Source: Setomelanomma holmii (Eukaryota; Ascomycota; Dothideomycetes; Pleosporales; Phaeosphaeriaceae). Taken from it: a stretch of DNA of 64,000 nucleotides. Positions 1 through 10,732 of this stretch are shown here, one piece after another (positions within the stretch are counted from its first letter, which is position 1; every line of letters begins with the position of its first letter). The notes beneath the pieces are model-generated. The model did not search any database, was not told the DNA's origin, and was given only the letters and a program-made list of their open reading frames with translations. The DNA lies in the NCBI GenBank assembly GCA_010015745.1, contig ML978169.1:124001-188000 (forward strand). The letters run 5' to 3'. The position numbers were made by a program, and so were the translations under genes.

Positions 1-285
1 GAACTCCTCTTTAAGTAAAGTTTGTACAGGTCGTAGTACGAAGAGAATATTATCTACTAGAGTCTCGTAAAATTCTGTATAAAGTAGCAAAGCTTAGCTA
101 GAAGTAAAATAGATAACGTACTTTATAGACAGGCTAATTACATAGATAAGCTAATTATTATAACGTATTCTATTAGCGAGGTACTCAAAACATGCTAAGC
201 CTACACGCTCTACCTCCTACTCTATATGCCTTAACTACCTAACGCATTATTGCTTAAACACGAAGGCAGACTTTGGCTTGACGTA
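1..285. other. RIP-degraded flank of element A
   Basis: TA-rich sequence with no open frame of note, left of the first recognisable transposon end. Its richness in TpA resembles the other mutated repeats of this island, so it is probably another decayed element, but I could not place it in a family. Confidence 0.4.
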
Positions 286-1870
286 CCGTGGGCGTCGGCG
301 TGACGAGCCACGCAGGGTAACGACCCACCCTAACATTATAACACGAAATCAACACCAACTTCAACACATGTTATCTCTACTAATGTAGAACCAATTGACA
401 AGGCAGTTGTAGCAATAAAATCGCAAGAACTAGAAGAATAATTATTGTTTAGAAAGTGTGCTAATACATTTAAAGTTAACAGAACTACGCTAGCGCAAAG
501 ATGCAAGGGCATTTAGGCTCTAATAATAGTTAAGAATACCTCCTAACAGAAACTTACTCTACAACAAGAGGCAGAGCTTATAGAGCATATTGAAGGGCTA
601 ACAAAGAGAGCACTTCCTCCTACGCGTGAAATGATACGCAGATTTGCTGCTAAGATCGCTCAAGAGTATGTGGGAGAGGGCTAGGTAGGTCACTTCTTAA
701 AGAGAAGCAAGGACTGTCTCATCACATGATAGACGTTAGGGATAGACGCTGTACGTCACCACGCTGACTGCAAGGACAACTATAAGTTGTACTTTAATCT
801 TCTCTATCAGAAGATGTTTAAGTATAAGATTGAGCTACGTCACACATACAATATAGACGAGAAGGGCTTCATGATTAGGGTTACAACAAGGATGAAAAGA
901 GTCTTCTTAAAGAGAATGTGGGAGACTAAAGAGGTTAGGGAATCTCTCTAAGATAGCTCTCGTGAGTGGATGACTCTCTTAGCAGGCGTCTGCGGGGACG
1001 GAGAGCCTCTTCCCCTAGGCCTTATCTTCCAGGCTGAATCAGGCAATATACAATCAAAATATGTAGAGGATATCAAGGTCAGAAAGCACGACGTCTTTGT
1101 TACTTCATCACCCTCTAGATAGACGAATAACGACACAGGATTAGCCTAGCTTGAGCAGGTTTTTGACTGCTGCACGAAGAAGAAAGCGCGCTTAAAGTAG
1201 ATGCCTTTTTTCGTAGATAGCTATAGGAGTCATATAACTATAGATTTCATCAACTATTGCGACCAAAACAAGATCCTCCTTGCTGTCTTTCCTCCACATT
1301 CAACCTACAGCCTTCAGCCACTTGATGTAGTAATGTTTAAGCCACTCTCTACCTCATACACTACAGAGCTGGTTACCGACCTTCACATCAGCCAAGGGCT
1401 GCTCTTAGTCAAGAAAGGAGACTTCTTTCTATTGTTCTGGGCTGCGTGGACCTCCACCTTCGAGGAGAGCCTCATTCTTAAGTCCTTTAAGGCTACTAGG
1501 GTGTGGCCAATAGAGAGAGACGTTATCCTTAAAAGATTCCGCCCACAGACACCACTAGAAGACGAACAACCTAAAAGCTCTCCTGTACTTGCTGAGAGTG
1601 ATTAGAGAAAGATGAGATTAATTATAGAGCAAGCAGTCAAAGATGGGGCTAAGAAGAGTAGAAAAAAGATCGCCCTTTATCTCCACTATCTTAAGGTAGA
1701 GAACGACCTCTTACACTATAAAAACGACGGCTTAAGGCAGTTTCTTAGCGTCTAAAAGAAGCATAAAAAGAAAGGAAGGACCCTTGATCTTCAGCAGCGT
1801 GAGGAGTACTATGGTGGTGCTGTTCTCTGGTCTCTAAGAAAGGTTAGAGAGGCCAACTTCCGTGAGAGAG

Positions 1871-2014
1871 CAAGAGGAGCCAAGAGGAGCAAGAGGAGCA
1901 AGAGGAGCAAGAGGAGCAAGAGGAGCAAGAGGAGCAAGAGGANNNNNNNNNNCAAGAGGAGCAAGAGGAGCAAGAGGAGCAAGAGGAGCAAGAGGAGCAA
2001 GAGGAGCAAGAGGA
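1871..2014 (+). repeat. Nine-base tandem repeat (aagaggagc)n
   Basis: About 15 visible copies of aagaggagc, interrupted by the N run. It lies in the glutamate/lysine-rich C-terminal coding region of the element A transposase, where low-complexity tails are common. Slippage expansion is the likely origin. A short (ga)n tract follows at about 2117-2140. Confidence 0.9.
1943..1952. other. Assembly gap (10 N)
   Basis: Ten N bases inside the nine-base tandem repeat, most likely an unresolved repeat length rather than a measured gap. Confidence 0.98.
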
Positions 2015-2551
2015 AAACCTCAGAAAAGCTGAGATGAAGGACCTTAAGGTTCAAGCTGCCTTGATTAAGCAAAAAGAAGCAGAAGAGAAGCGTGTGGCGC
2101 GAGAGATAGCCAAGGTGGAGAGAGAGAGAGAGAGAGAAGTAAAGAGTAGCAGCAGAGAGAGTTGAAACCAAGCGCAAGAAACAGGAGGAAAGAGAGGCTG
2201 CAACCGCCCAAAAAGCTATACAATCATCCTAAAGAGGCAAGAGAGCAGTCTCACAAGAGCCTGCGCATGTGCGAAAGCGTACGCATGTTGCGCAGCCTGC
2301 TAAAGGTGGTGGTGGTGGTGACCCTTCACTATCAACACTACTAACAAAAACCACCACCAAAGGCCGCCCTATGAAGCTGCCTACTAAGTTTTGTAGCCTA
2401 AATTGATCGCAAGTATCGCTTTAACACTCCACCATAAAATCTCGTAATAATAGTTATTGTGGGTGACAGTACAGCCTCATCTTTGTGGGTGGGCTTTTGG
2501 CGTTGGGGCGGATCGGCGCCCCAAGTGGTCGTTGCGCCGACGCCCACGGTA

Positions 2552-2596
2552 CCTCACGGGCGAGTGGCTCACTCTGCTAAGCCCCCACCAAAATCT
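2552..2596 (+). repeat. Element B left terminal inverted repeat
   Basis: Begins cctcacgggcgagtggctca; inverted partner at 4347-4391 differs by a single C/T. Confidence 0.85.
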
Positions 2597-2689
2597 ACTG
2601 TCCCATACAGTACAAAACGCAACTCTACGGTTCTCTACGGTGCTGTACAGTGCTGCACAGTAGAGTATATTAATTAGAGACTATTGCTT

Positions 2690-4335
2690 CTACTTGTTTA
2701 CATGTGCGCGAGTTGTGCCCAGCCTTGCTGCAGCGTCTACAGCGCCTTTAAGTTGGCTTACTGCCCTTAGCGCGCGCGCTCTTCTTTGCCTTCTTCCTAT
2801 CACTAAGCGCTGCAAACTTCTTCAAGGTGGTTAAGCGCACGCTCTCTTTAGCTGTAAGAGTTCTCTCTGCCTGTATACGCTTTCTCTTGCGTGATTTACG
2901 GCGTAAGGCAGCCTCGTTAGCTGCCTGAAGCTCCTTGACTTAGTTGCACATTAACACTAAGGAATGCACTATCATCTTAGTGCCTTTAGTGAGCTTTTCA
3001 ACTGCATCAACTATTAAGGTAGGCGAGCTATCTGCATGCATCTCATTCCTCTCTTAAGTTAGCTTCAATTGCAACCTAAATTCTAGGGTGTCGCTTACGG
3101 TTTTTGACTCCCAAGGAGCGTTGTTGACAGTAGGTGGTGTAGGCGTACAAAGGCAGACATCTATCTTCGATATCACTGCCTCTAGGTTAAGTAGAACTAA
3201 GCTAGCACCTTAGAAGCCACTCTAGATATTGCTTTTATGGATTAACTCGTTAAAAGCAGCAATAAAGCAGAGCACGAACTCAAGTTTGGTGATGTGGTTG
3301 ATCTAGTTGCGCATTAAGTTCTCAGCTTGGCGCTTATACGTCTTCTTCAATGGAGAGAAACAACCTACATTAAGAGGCTGCAGGAGGTGCGACAAGTGAG
3401 GAGGCGTGCAGAGAGTAATAATCTTATTTTCCTTGTAGTACTGCTGGAAATCTAGCGAGTTGTAGCTCTTGTGGCCGTTAATAATAAGCAAACGTACTGT
3501 GCTAACAGTACGCTTTTTTGGATAAGTGTTAGAGTGCTTCAGCTGCTGCAGACTAAGCTTATTTGTCGTCTAGCCGTTCTCAGAGACTGCATTAACCTAA
3601 TCAGACGGTAGATTCTCCTCCTAGTACTAGGCGGTAAGGTAGTTCTTGCCCTGGAAGATGACAAAGAGTGGGATTGCCTACCTAGTCGCGTTGATACCCT
3701 AAATCACGGTAGTCCACTCTTAATTACCCTGCTGTACCGTCTTCAGCCGTCCTCGACGCCCAGAGCCTGTAACTGCTGCTCTAGTCAATATCATGCCTAT
3801 CATGAAACCAGACTCGTCAAAGTTGTAGGTATCCTTATTAAGGATACTGTACTTGGCCTTCGTGTTCTCTACAAGTCGGAACCAGCCTCATACAGCCTCA
3901 GTATCCTCGCAGAGAGCTCTCTTGTAGTCGTACTTGCAATTAAACTTCACTTGGAGCTCAGGACGACGTTTGACGAAGGTTCTAGCCGAGTTGACGCCCA
4001 CTAACTGTTAGCTACGCTTCTTGCGTAGTAGATTAGCTATCTTCTTTACAGTAGGAAGCTAGAGCAAAAATCCTCATGCGTTAAGATCAAGTATATACTG
4101 AATGATCACCTCCTCTTTAGTTGAACGAAGATTTGCTGAGTTAGGCGCGCAATCGCGTTAAAAATGCTTCCTAACAAGTCAGTTACTGATGAACCTTTAA
4201 GAGACGTTGTAAATAGCTGCAGCGCGTCGTTGAGAGGGATTCGCGTCTTGTTTAATAGCCAGAAGCCCAAGCTGTAATTAAGCCTCCTTTGAAGCTGGTA
4301 GATCGTGGTGTGGTTGAGTTATCGCGTTCATACTG
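2690..4335 (-). pseudogene. DDE transposase relic of element B with zinc knuckle
   Basis: Read on the minus strand, one frame gives an HTH_psq/CENP-B-like N-terminus, then YNFDESGFMIGMI (first DDE Asp), LLIINGHKSYNS (second; its Asp is changed to Asn) and LLQPLNVGCFSPLK (third; Asp also changed to Asn). The C-terminus ends in CRRCSKAGHNSRTC at 2741-2700, an exact CX2CX4HX4C zinc knuckle. Numerous stops replace Trp and Gln codons. The two Asp-to-Asn losses are themselves G-to-A changes, in keeping with RIP. The only sizeable open piece is 3303-3491. Confidence 0.75.
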
Positions 4336-4346
4336 TGTAGGACATT

Positions 4347-4391
4347 AGATTTTGGTGGGGGCTTGGCAGAGTGAGCCACTCGCCCGTGAGG
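4347..4391 (-). repeat. Element B right terminal inverted repeat
   Basis: Complement of 2552-2596 with one transition, followed by the TA target dinucleotide. Confidence 0.85.
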
Positions 4392-4393
4392 TA

Positions 4394-4800
4394 CGTTATA
4401 AGAGTTCTCTTCTTTAGTACTTACTTTCTTTTATATAATTTTTATCACGTAGTAGTCTTATTTACTACTTGAAGCTTAGCGTTGCGCTTAGTTATCAACA
4501 CTAGAGCATACGCTATTAGCTTAGTACATTTAGCAAGCTTTTTAACTACTTTAACTATTAACGTTAGTAAGTTATATACGTGTCTCTAAATTCTCTATTA
4601 TATTAGCTTTAATTGTAATTTAAACTCTAGAGTATTACTTAGTGTTTGTAACTACTAGAGACTATCTTTAATAGTAGATAGTATAGACGTACGGAGATAG
4701 ACGTTAAGCTTCAATATTACTACCTCTAGATTAAGTAGGACTAAGCTAGTACCTTAAAAGTCTTCTTAGATATTACTTTTAGTAATTACGTTCTTAAAAG
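4394..4800 (-). mobile_element. Severely RIP-mutated fragment of the B/C family
   Basis: About 4478-4795 aligns by eye with 2930-3245 (element B) and 8520-8825 (element C) along its length, but most C/G positions have become T/A. It covers the C-terminal part of the transposase region only. No open frame remains. Confidence 0.65.
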
Positions 4801-6224
4801 TAATGTACTCTATTAGCGAGCTCCCTACATTACCAAGCCGCCCAAAAAGGCTTAGCACGACTAACACATGTTACGAATCTTCAATTTCATCGCTATCAAA
4901 TAAGGAGCTAGCGTACGTTGTGCTTGCATCTAATTCAGAAGACGTCCCTGTATTCTTTTTACACATTCGCGCATTATGCCTAGTTGCGCTACAGTTTCTA
5001 CAACGCTGCAGAGCTAGTTAGACTATTTCTTGATTACTACTACGAGGAGCCTTCTTCGATTGCTGAGGCGCTGCAGACGCCTCAGCAGCAACCTGCGCGG
5101 CAGTAGTCCTATACTCTATAGTGCTACTTAGAGCTACTTGTTTGAGTGCGGTGAGTAGCTGCTTGATTAGAGCAGTGCTAGGTGGAGATCTTCCGCTGTT
5201 GCGGTGTTAGTTAATTCTGCTAATAAGCGTTCTCAAAAGCATGTAGGATCTAATTGCTTCTCGTTCTGTATAGAGCGTAATAGTATCCGTAAACAGTATA
5301 AAATACAGAGCGTTAAAGAGTGTACAGCCTTATTAACCCTATAAAAGCTATGTAGAAGAAACTAAAAAGAGTACTGTACTTTGAGCTTATTGTTTAGAAA
5401 GTATGTTGAAATATAAAAGTAATACCTAATTTTTATGTCTCTAACGAGGCAACAGTTTCGTAGGACCATTAGCTAGCTAGCTTTTAGTCTGTATGTATAA
5501 CAAGTTAATATTTTGTGCTTGCGCTTTCTAGCGGAGCTAGCGATAATGTATATCAATATGTTAAGTAAGGTTTTGAGGCGTAGTGCAGCTGCTGTAGTAA
5601 GTAGACAAATTGTCTGCTAATTATTACAGTACAGTATCTACTTATTACCTAGATCAAATTCGATCTTCTTAAAGAGTCTCTACTACTATAGTAGCTTAGT
5701 ACCTGCTAATAATGCGGCGACAAGCTTGACTTTGGTAGTAGATTTAGTAACGCATCGTTAAAGTGTCGCCTTCTAGTTAATTAGGCTACTAAATAGAAAG
5801 AAGATGTAGCCTTGTAAGCTCTTCTAAGTAGCCTTGTAGTTAGCGTATAAAGCGTTAGTAGTACTAAAGAAGTCTAGCTCTTCGTGATTAATAATGTAAG
5901 TAGTATTAGTAGATATCGAAGCGTCGTAGTAGAGCGCTGGATCTCTTGAATAGTATAGATATGCTATCGTTTAATAGACAGCGTTAATACAGCGTTAAGC
6001 TAGATTAATAAGAAACTCTACTAGTTTTGAGTAAGCTTTAGAAACATTAGGAGTGTGTAGCAGTAGTGACATAGCTAATAGATCTAACTAATTGTGCGTA
6101 TCTATTTATGTTAGCGTCGTTCTTTAGCTCGTCTAATGAAAGCAGTTCTTTAAGTAGAAGTAGAGTAGCTAAAGGCTACTTAAGTAGTTTTAGTGATAGA
6201 TACTTCGTATTAAGCTTGTTAAGG
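4801..6224 (-). mobile_element. Decayed fragment related to element F, plus unplaced RIP DNA
   Basis: About 4840-5095 is the reverse complement of the 3' end of element F (46,220-46,450), including the region coding for the zinc-knuckle tail, with many transitions. From about 5100 to 6224 the sequence is strongly TA-rich with no frame I could read, and I cannot say which family it came from. Element D begins at 6227 after a TA. Confidence 0.55.
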
Positions 6225-6226
6225 TA

Positions 6227-6280
6227 ACGTGTTCCACCACCATCCCGTCAACACCACCGTCCCGTCAGCCCCACCAAAAC
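6227..6280 (+). repeat. Element D left terminal inverted repeat
   Basis: 54 bp beginning acgtgttccaccaccatccc, preceded by TA. Confidence 0.9.
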
Positions 6281-6309
6281 CAGCGCGTTGCTGTACGCGT
6301 CAACTACTA

Positions 6310-7900
6310 TGACTCCACAACAACATCCTCATTCGCCTCAAAAAGAAGGCAGACTTCTTCTTGCTTCTCAGGCTTATTAAAATAGACGCGTAAAAAGCCA
6401 GCTTAGAGTTGCGCAGCTGTACTCTGTTCCCTGCACGACTCTCCGAGATCGTCTCTCAGGCATACAACCTAAAGCTGTTGCCCACGTCCACCAACGCAAG
6501 CTACAGCCTATAGAGGAGCAGTCACTTGTTTAATAGATCCTAGACCTTGATTGACGAGGATGTCCGCCTCACATTATTGACGTACGACGAATGGCAGACG
6601 TTTCGCTTGCTGCCTGCAGCTAAAACCATCCTCCACGACCTATTAGCAAGAACTAGGTGTCACGCTTCGTTAGTAGCCAGTCAGAGCTCCAGACAAAATA
6701 TGATAGGAAATTCCACTCACAACGCGCAAGATGTGAGGATTCTGTCAAGATTAACGCGTGCTTTAAGCGCGTAGAAGAGACGCGCCAGGCGTACAGGATA
6801 CTTAACAAAGACGTGTACAACTTTGATAAGACTGGCTTCATAATAGGAGTCGCTGCAATGTCAAAGGTTGTCACTAGCTCTGACACTATAGGTTGAGCTA
6901 CTGTCGTTCAGCTAGGCAATCGCGACTGGGTTACGACGATCGAGTGTATCAACGCATCTGGCTAGTGTCTTCCACCCTTCGTGATCCTGTCTAGGAAGCT
7001 CTACCCAGCTAGCTGGTATTGCGATCTACCTGCAGATTGGGTAGTCACTGTCAGCGACAATGGCTGAACAACTGATGAGCTTGGTGTTGAATGGATCAAG
7101 CACTTCAACAGACATACAGAGTCTCGTACAACAGGAGTCTACAGACTACTTATCCTTGACGGCCACAGCAGCCATGCTACGCCAGAGTTTGACCAGTACT
7201 GCGCTAAGAACAAGATCGTCACCCTCCATATGCCACCTCATACGTCACACCTCCTCCAGCCACTTGACGTCAGCAGCTTCTCTCCTCTTAAGACAGCGTA
7301 TAGACAGCAGGTGTCTGAGCTTGCCCGCCAAGGAGTCTTCCACGTAGACAAAGAGTAATTTATCTACATCTACCTACGTATACGCACGTCAGTTCTCTTA
7401 GAGCAGAACATGTGGAGTGGTTTCCGAGCGACAGGGCTTACCCCATCCAGTCCAGAAAACGTCCTATCGTGCCTTACTGTCGTCAGAACGCCGTCTCTAC
7501 TAGGGACAGCAGGTAGTATACTATCTGCTTGGACAGCAGAGACTCCACGTACAACTACCCAGCTTGAGCAGCAGGCTCGTCTTGTACGAGATCTGCTTAA
7601 GCGATAATCTCAGAGCCCTACAAGTCAAGCAATCGCCCAGCTTGTCAAATGTTGTCAGCTTGCTATGAACTTAACGACAATCTTAGCTGAGGAGAACTCA
7701 AAGCTACGAGCTGCTAATCACCGCCAGCGACGTAAACGTTAACAACGACGACAGTATATATAGCCTGTGGAGGAGTGCTGCAGGCTTAGGAAGGTCGTGC
7801 GCTCATTATAGAGGCTCAAATGGGTGTCCGAGAGGGTGACCAAACTCAGACCCTGCAAGCACGAACACGAGCACCACCAACGTGCAGCAAATGCCATGTA
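6310..7900 (+). pseudogene. DDE transposase relic of element D
   Basis: Starts MTPQQHPHSPQKEGRLLLA. The conceptual frame contains VYNFDKTGFIIGVAAM (first Asp, about 6815-6860), LLILDGHSSHATPEF (second Asp, about 7147-7190) and LLQPLDVSSFSPLK (third Asp, about 7255-7295), so all three catalytic-region aspartates survive. Stops occur at several sites, for example about 6378, 6896 and 7057 (expected Trp or Gln codons). The region is homologous in layout to fungal Fot1/pogo transposases with HTH_psq and CENP-B DNA-binding parts. Confidence 0.75.
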
Positions 7901-8007
7901 CAAGGTTATAACAGGACTTAACGTAGACAGATCTAGTCTATCCTCTGTCAAAGTTTTAGACAATTTAATTATGTGGTTGTTGAGTAATCGTATGCTGAGC
8001 TGCACGC

Positions 8008-8061
8008 GTTTTGGTGGGGCTGACGGAATGGTGGTGTTGACGGGATGGTGGTGGAACACGT
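8008..8061 (-). repeat. Element D right terminal inverted repeat
   Basis: Inverted copy of 6227-6280 with two transitions, followed by TA. Confidence 0.9.
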
Positions 8062-8154
8062 TATGCTGCTTCCGATAGCTAGATTAATCTAGTAGACCTA
8101 TTACAGTGTGTCTGTATACTGCAGAAGGTAGAAAGTTCTTCTAGCGATTAGATC

Positions 8155-8527
8155 TTAACGTGCTTTACAAGCGAGCGGGTCACCCTACCAACTTTGCGCA
8201 ACGCGTCAACTTCAATCAACTATAACTACCTCCAAACCAACCTATCAACTCTCTCATGACGGCGATATACACCTTGCTATTTTAGCTCTTGATACTAACC
8301 AAATTCTAAGTGAAAGATCTGCTGCCCAGACGTACGATGTCTCCTGAACGACTCTCAACCGCTGACGCGCTGGCAAGCCCGCCTGACGCGATTGCCAGCC
8401 CAACTCAAAGAAGCTCACTGAGCTAGAAGAGGAGGTGATTGTTAGACACATACTTGACCTTCATTAACGTGGGTTTGCGCCTACGTACGCAGCTGTACGT
8501 GATATGGCTAATAAGCTGCTGGCTGCG
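8155..8527 (+). mobile_element. Fragment G: 5' end of a pogo-type element
   Basis: Plus-strand translation of about 8250-8525 gives the N-terminal DNA-binding part of a transposase (a LDTNQILSERSAAQTYDVS helix-turn-helix stretch, then ELEEEVIVRHILDLH and APTYAAVRDMANKLL). It stops abruptly at about 8527, where minus-strand element C begins. A possible end resembling the D/F termini (acgtgctttac) is near 8158. Two stops are visible. Confidence 0.6.
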
Positions 8528-9914
8528 CGTAGCGCTTAGTTATCAACACCAAGGAATGCGCCATCATCGCAGCGCCTTTGTGGAACTTTTCAACCGCATC
8601 AACCATTGAGGTAGGCAAGCTATCTACATGCCTCCAAATTCTCTCTTGAATTAGCTTTGATTGCGACCTAAATTCTAGGGTGCTGCTTAGTGTTTGCGAG
8701 TACCAGGGACCGTCTTGGACAGTAGGTGGTGTGGGCGTACAAAGGCAGACATCCATCTTCGATATCACCGCCTCTAGGTCTAGTGGAACTAAGCCAGCAC
8801 CTTGGAAACTTCCTTAGATATTGCTTTTAGTAAAGGACTCCTTGAAACTAGCAATAAAGCAGGGCAAGAACTCAAGTTTGGTAATGTGGTTAATTCTATT
8901 ACGTATCAAGTTCTCAGCTTGGCGACTGTACAACCTCTTCATAGGCGAGAAACAACCTATATCAAGAGGCTGCAGGATGTGCGACGAGTGAGGAGGCATA
9001 CAGAGAGTGATGATCTTGTTCTCCTTGCAGTACTGCTGAAATTCAAGCGAGTTGTGGCTCTTGTGGCCGTCAATAATGAGCAATCGTACTGTGCTAACAG
9101 TACGTTTTTTTGTATGAGCGTCAAAGTGCTTCAACCACGCCAGGCCAAGCTCATTTGTTGTCCAGCCGTTCTCAGAGACCCTGATAACCCAATCAGAAGG
9201 TAGGTTTTCCTCCTCGGACCAGGCGGAGAGGTGGTTCTTGCCCTGGAAGATGACAAAGGGTGGGATTGCCCACCCAGTCGCATTGATGCCTAGGATCACC
9301 GTAGTCTACTCTTGATTACCCTGCTGTACCATCTTTAGCCGTCCTCAACACTCAGAGCCTGTAACCACTGCTTTAACTGTTATCATGCCCATCATGAAGC
9401 CAGACTTGTCAAAGTTGTTTAAGTCTTTATCAAGGATGCCGTACTTCGCCTTTGTATTCTCTACAAGTCGGAACCAGCCTCGTACGGCCTCAGGATCTTC
9501 GCAGAGAGCTCTCTTGTAGTCGTACTTTGCGATTAAAACTAACTTTGAGCTCAGGGTGACGTTTGACGAAGTTCCTAGCCCAGTGTTTGCCCACTGGCCG
9601 CTGGCCGCGCTCCTTGAGCAGTTGATCAGCCATATCCTTCACAGCCTCAAGCCGGGGCAAAAATCCTCGCTCACAGAGCTCAAGTATATGCTCAACAACT
9701 ACGTCCTCCTCAGCTGGATAGAGTTTTCGTAAGTTAGGCAGGCAATTGCGTCAAAACTGCTTTCCAGCGCGTCGGTTGCTAATTGACTTTTGAGGGACGT
9801 TGTAGAGCTTAGCAGCGCGTCGTTGGGAGAGATTCGCGTCTTGTTCAATAGCCTCAAGCGCAAGCTGTAGTCAGGCCTCTTTTGAAGCTAGTAACTCGTT
9901 GTGTTGTTGAGGCA
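8527..9914 (-). pseudogene. DDE transposase relic of element C
   Basis: Starts MPQQHNELLASKEA at about 9914. An open stretch at 8814-9299 encodes a large part of the catalytic core: MILGINATGWAIPPFVIFQG, LLIIDGHKSHNSLEF with the second Asp, and ILQPLDIGCFSPMK with the third Asp intact, unlike in B. Upstream and downstream stops break the frame, and the C-terminus is lost at the junction with fragment G. Reaction if active: cut-and-paste transposition at TA. Confidence 0.75.
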
Positions 9915-10006
9915 TCACGTTTCTACTGTAGGTAACGATAGGTTTTGGTGGGGGCTTGGCAGAGTGAGCCACTCGCTTGTCTGAGCCATTCGTTTATCAA
10001 ATACGT
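8527..10006 (-). mobile_element. Element C, 3'-truncated copy of the B family
   Basis: Minus-strand element homologous to B over most of its length and much less mutated. Its 5' (right) end carries a B-like terminal region, cttggcagagtgagccactc at about 9955, which then diverges before a terminal acgt-TA at 10003-10008. Its 3' part is cut off where fragment G begins, so the zinc-knuckle tail seen in B is missing here. Confidence 0.7.
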
Positions 10007-10008
10007 TA

Positions 10009-10732
10009 TACCTAGCAGCGCAGATGCTCTAGGTGACTGTAACCCACTTGCGATCTCCTAGATAGACAAGCTCAGGTTGAGCGCGTCTCTCTGCGCCTGT
10101 GACAACCTTCATTGAGCTAATAACGCCTATCTAGAAGCCAGTCTCGTCAAAGTTGTGCATGTTATTATTGTGGACGCTGTACTTAGCTTTGGTGTCTGCA
10201 AGAGGCTTAAACCACGCGCCTATAACCTCTGGGTCTTCCTGTAGTATCCTCTACCTATCCTTTGCTTAATTGAAGGCCATCTTGAGCTCATCTAAACGCG
10301 TAACGAAGCGTTCAGCCTAGTGCTTGCCTACAGACTCTCCACTACGCACACCTAGCAGTTTATCAGCCATATCTGCTACCTCGCACAACTAGGGCGCGTT
10401 CCTCGCGAATCAAGGTTAAGGATATACTAGATAATCGTTTACTCTTCAGTGCGCGTAAGCTTAAGGCAGTTTAGGATAGTATCAGCGCAGAAAGGTACTC
10501 CTCCAGCGCGTTAATCAAGGGTGCGGCGTTTGACGTTGAAGGCCTTTAGCAGCAGCCTGGTAGCTTCAGAATTAGCTGGCTTAGAGGGCTTGGAGGGCAA
10601 GCTGAAGTCTCCCTTCGTGTTCAAGTGATATCGCGTTAGATGGTTGAGGCATAAAGGATGTAGAGTAGATAGTAGGGGCTTGGCATGTTTTGGGCAGCTC
10701 GGTGGGTTGGGCAGCTTGATGGTGGAATACGT
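10009..10732 (-). mobile_element. Element E, 5' half of an F-type pogo element
   Basis: Minus-strand fragment matching the first half of element F. The frame shows a DNA-binding N-terminus and a GVISSMKVVTGAERRAQPEL stretch, which corresponds to F's GVIGSMKVVTGSERRTRPD. The outer end at 10,732 reads ggtggaatacgt in from the boundary, a one-base variant of the D/F terminus. The element is broken at 10,009 where C abuts, and has many stops. Confidence 0.6.

Larger units (their letters stand above)
394..2165 (+). pseudogene. DDE transposase relic of element A
   Basis: One frame (first base of codon at 394) can be followed across the element with many stops. It shows the N-terminal helix-turn-helix/CENP-B region, then NIDEKGFMI around 850-880 (first catalytic Asp region). 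An open segment at 1201-1605 holds FVDSYRSH and LQPLDVV, the second and third catalytic-motif regions of fungal pogo-type DDE endonucleases. Further on comes a basic KKHKKKGRTLDLQQREEY stretch typical of the C-terminal part of these proteins. Most stops are TAG or TAA where Gln or Trp codons are expected, which fits C-to-T change. It cannot encode an active enzyme. Confidence 0.75.
286..2549 (+). mobile_element. Element A, pogo/Fot1-type DNA transposon, decayed
   Basis: The ends are a perfect 15-bp inverted repeat, ccgtgggcgtcggcg at 286-300 against its complement at 2535-2549. TA dinucleotides flank both ends (284-285 and 2550-2551), as expected for Tc1/mariner-pogo insertion. Inside is a transposase relic on the plus strand. 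Element B starts immediately after the right-hand TA, so the two elements share it. The interior includes a nine-base tandem repeat and a 10-base assembly gap, so the true length may differ. Confidence 0.75.
2552..4391 (-). mobile_element. Element B, pogo-type transposon, decayed
   Basis: The terminal inverted repeats match at 44 of 45 positions (2552-2596 and 4347-4391), with weaker similarity for about 16 more bases. TA flanks both ends: 2550-2551, shared with element A, and 4392-4393. The transposase relic is on the minus strand. A homologous, less mutated copy (element C) lies at 8527-10006, and a heavily mutated fragment lies next door at about 4478-4795. Confidence 0.8.
6227..8061 (+). 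mobile_element. Element D, complete-ended pogo-type transposon
   Basis: A 1,835-bp element with 54-bp terminal inverted repeats matching at 52 positions (6227-6280 and 8008-8061), flanked by TA at 6225-6226 and 8062-8063. The two mismatches are transitions. The ends begin acgtgttccacc, also seen at element F and, slightly changed, at E. The plus-strand transposase is broken by stops and probable frame changes, so the element is non-autonomous now, though its ends look intact. Confidence 0.9.

Noticed and set aside
1809..2177. Minus-strand ORF with a poly-Leu run
   Set aside because: It is the antisense translation of the nine-base tandem repeat, crosses the N gap, and has no gene-like context.
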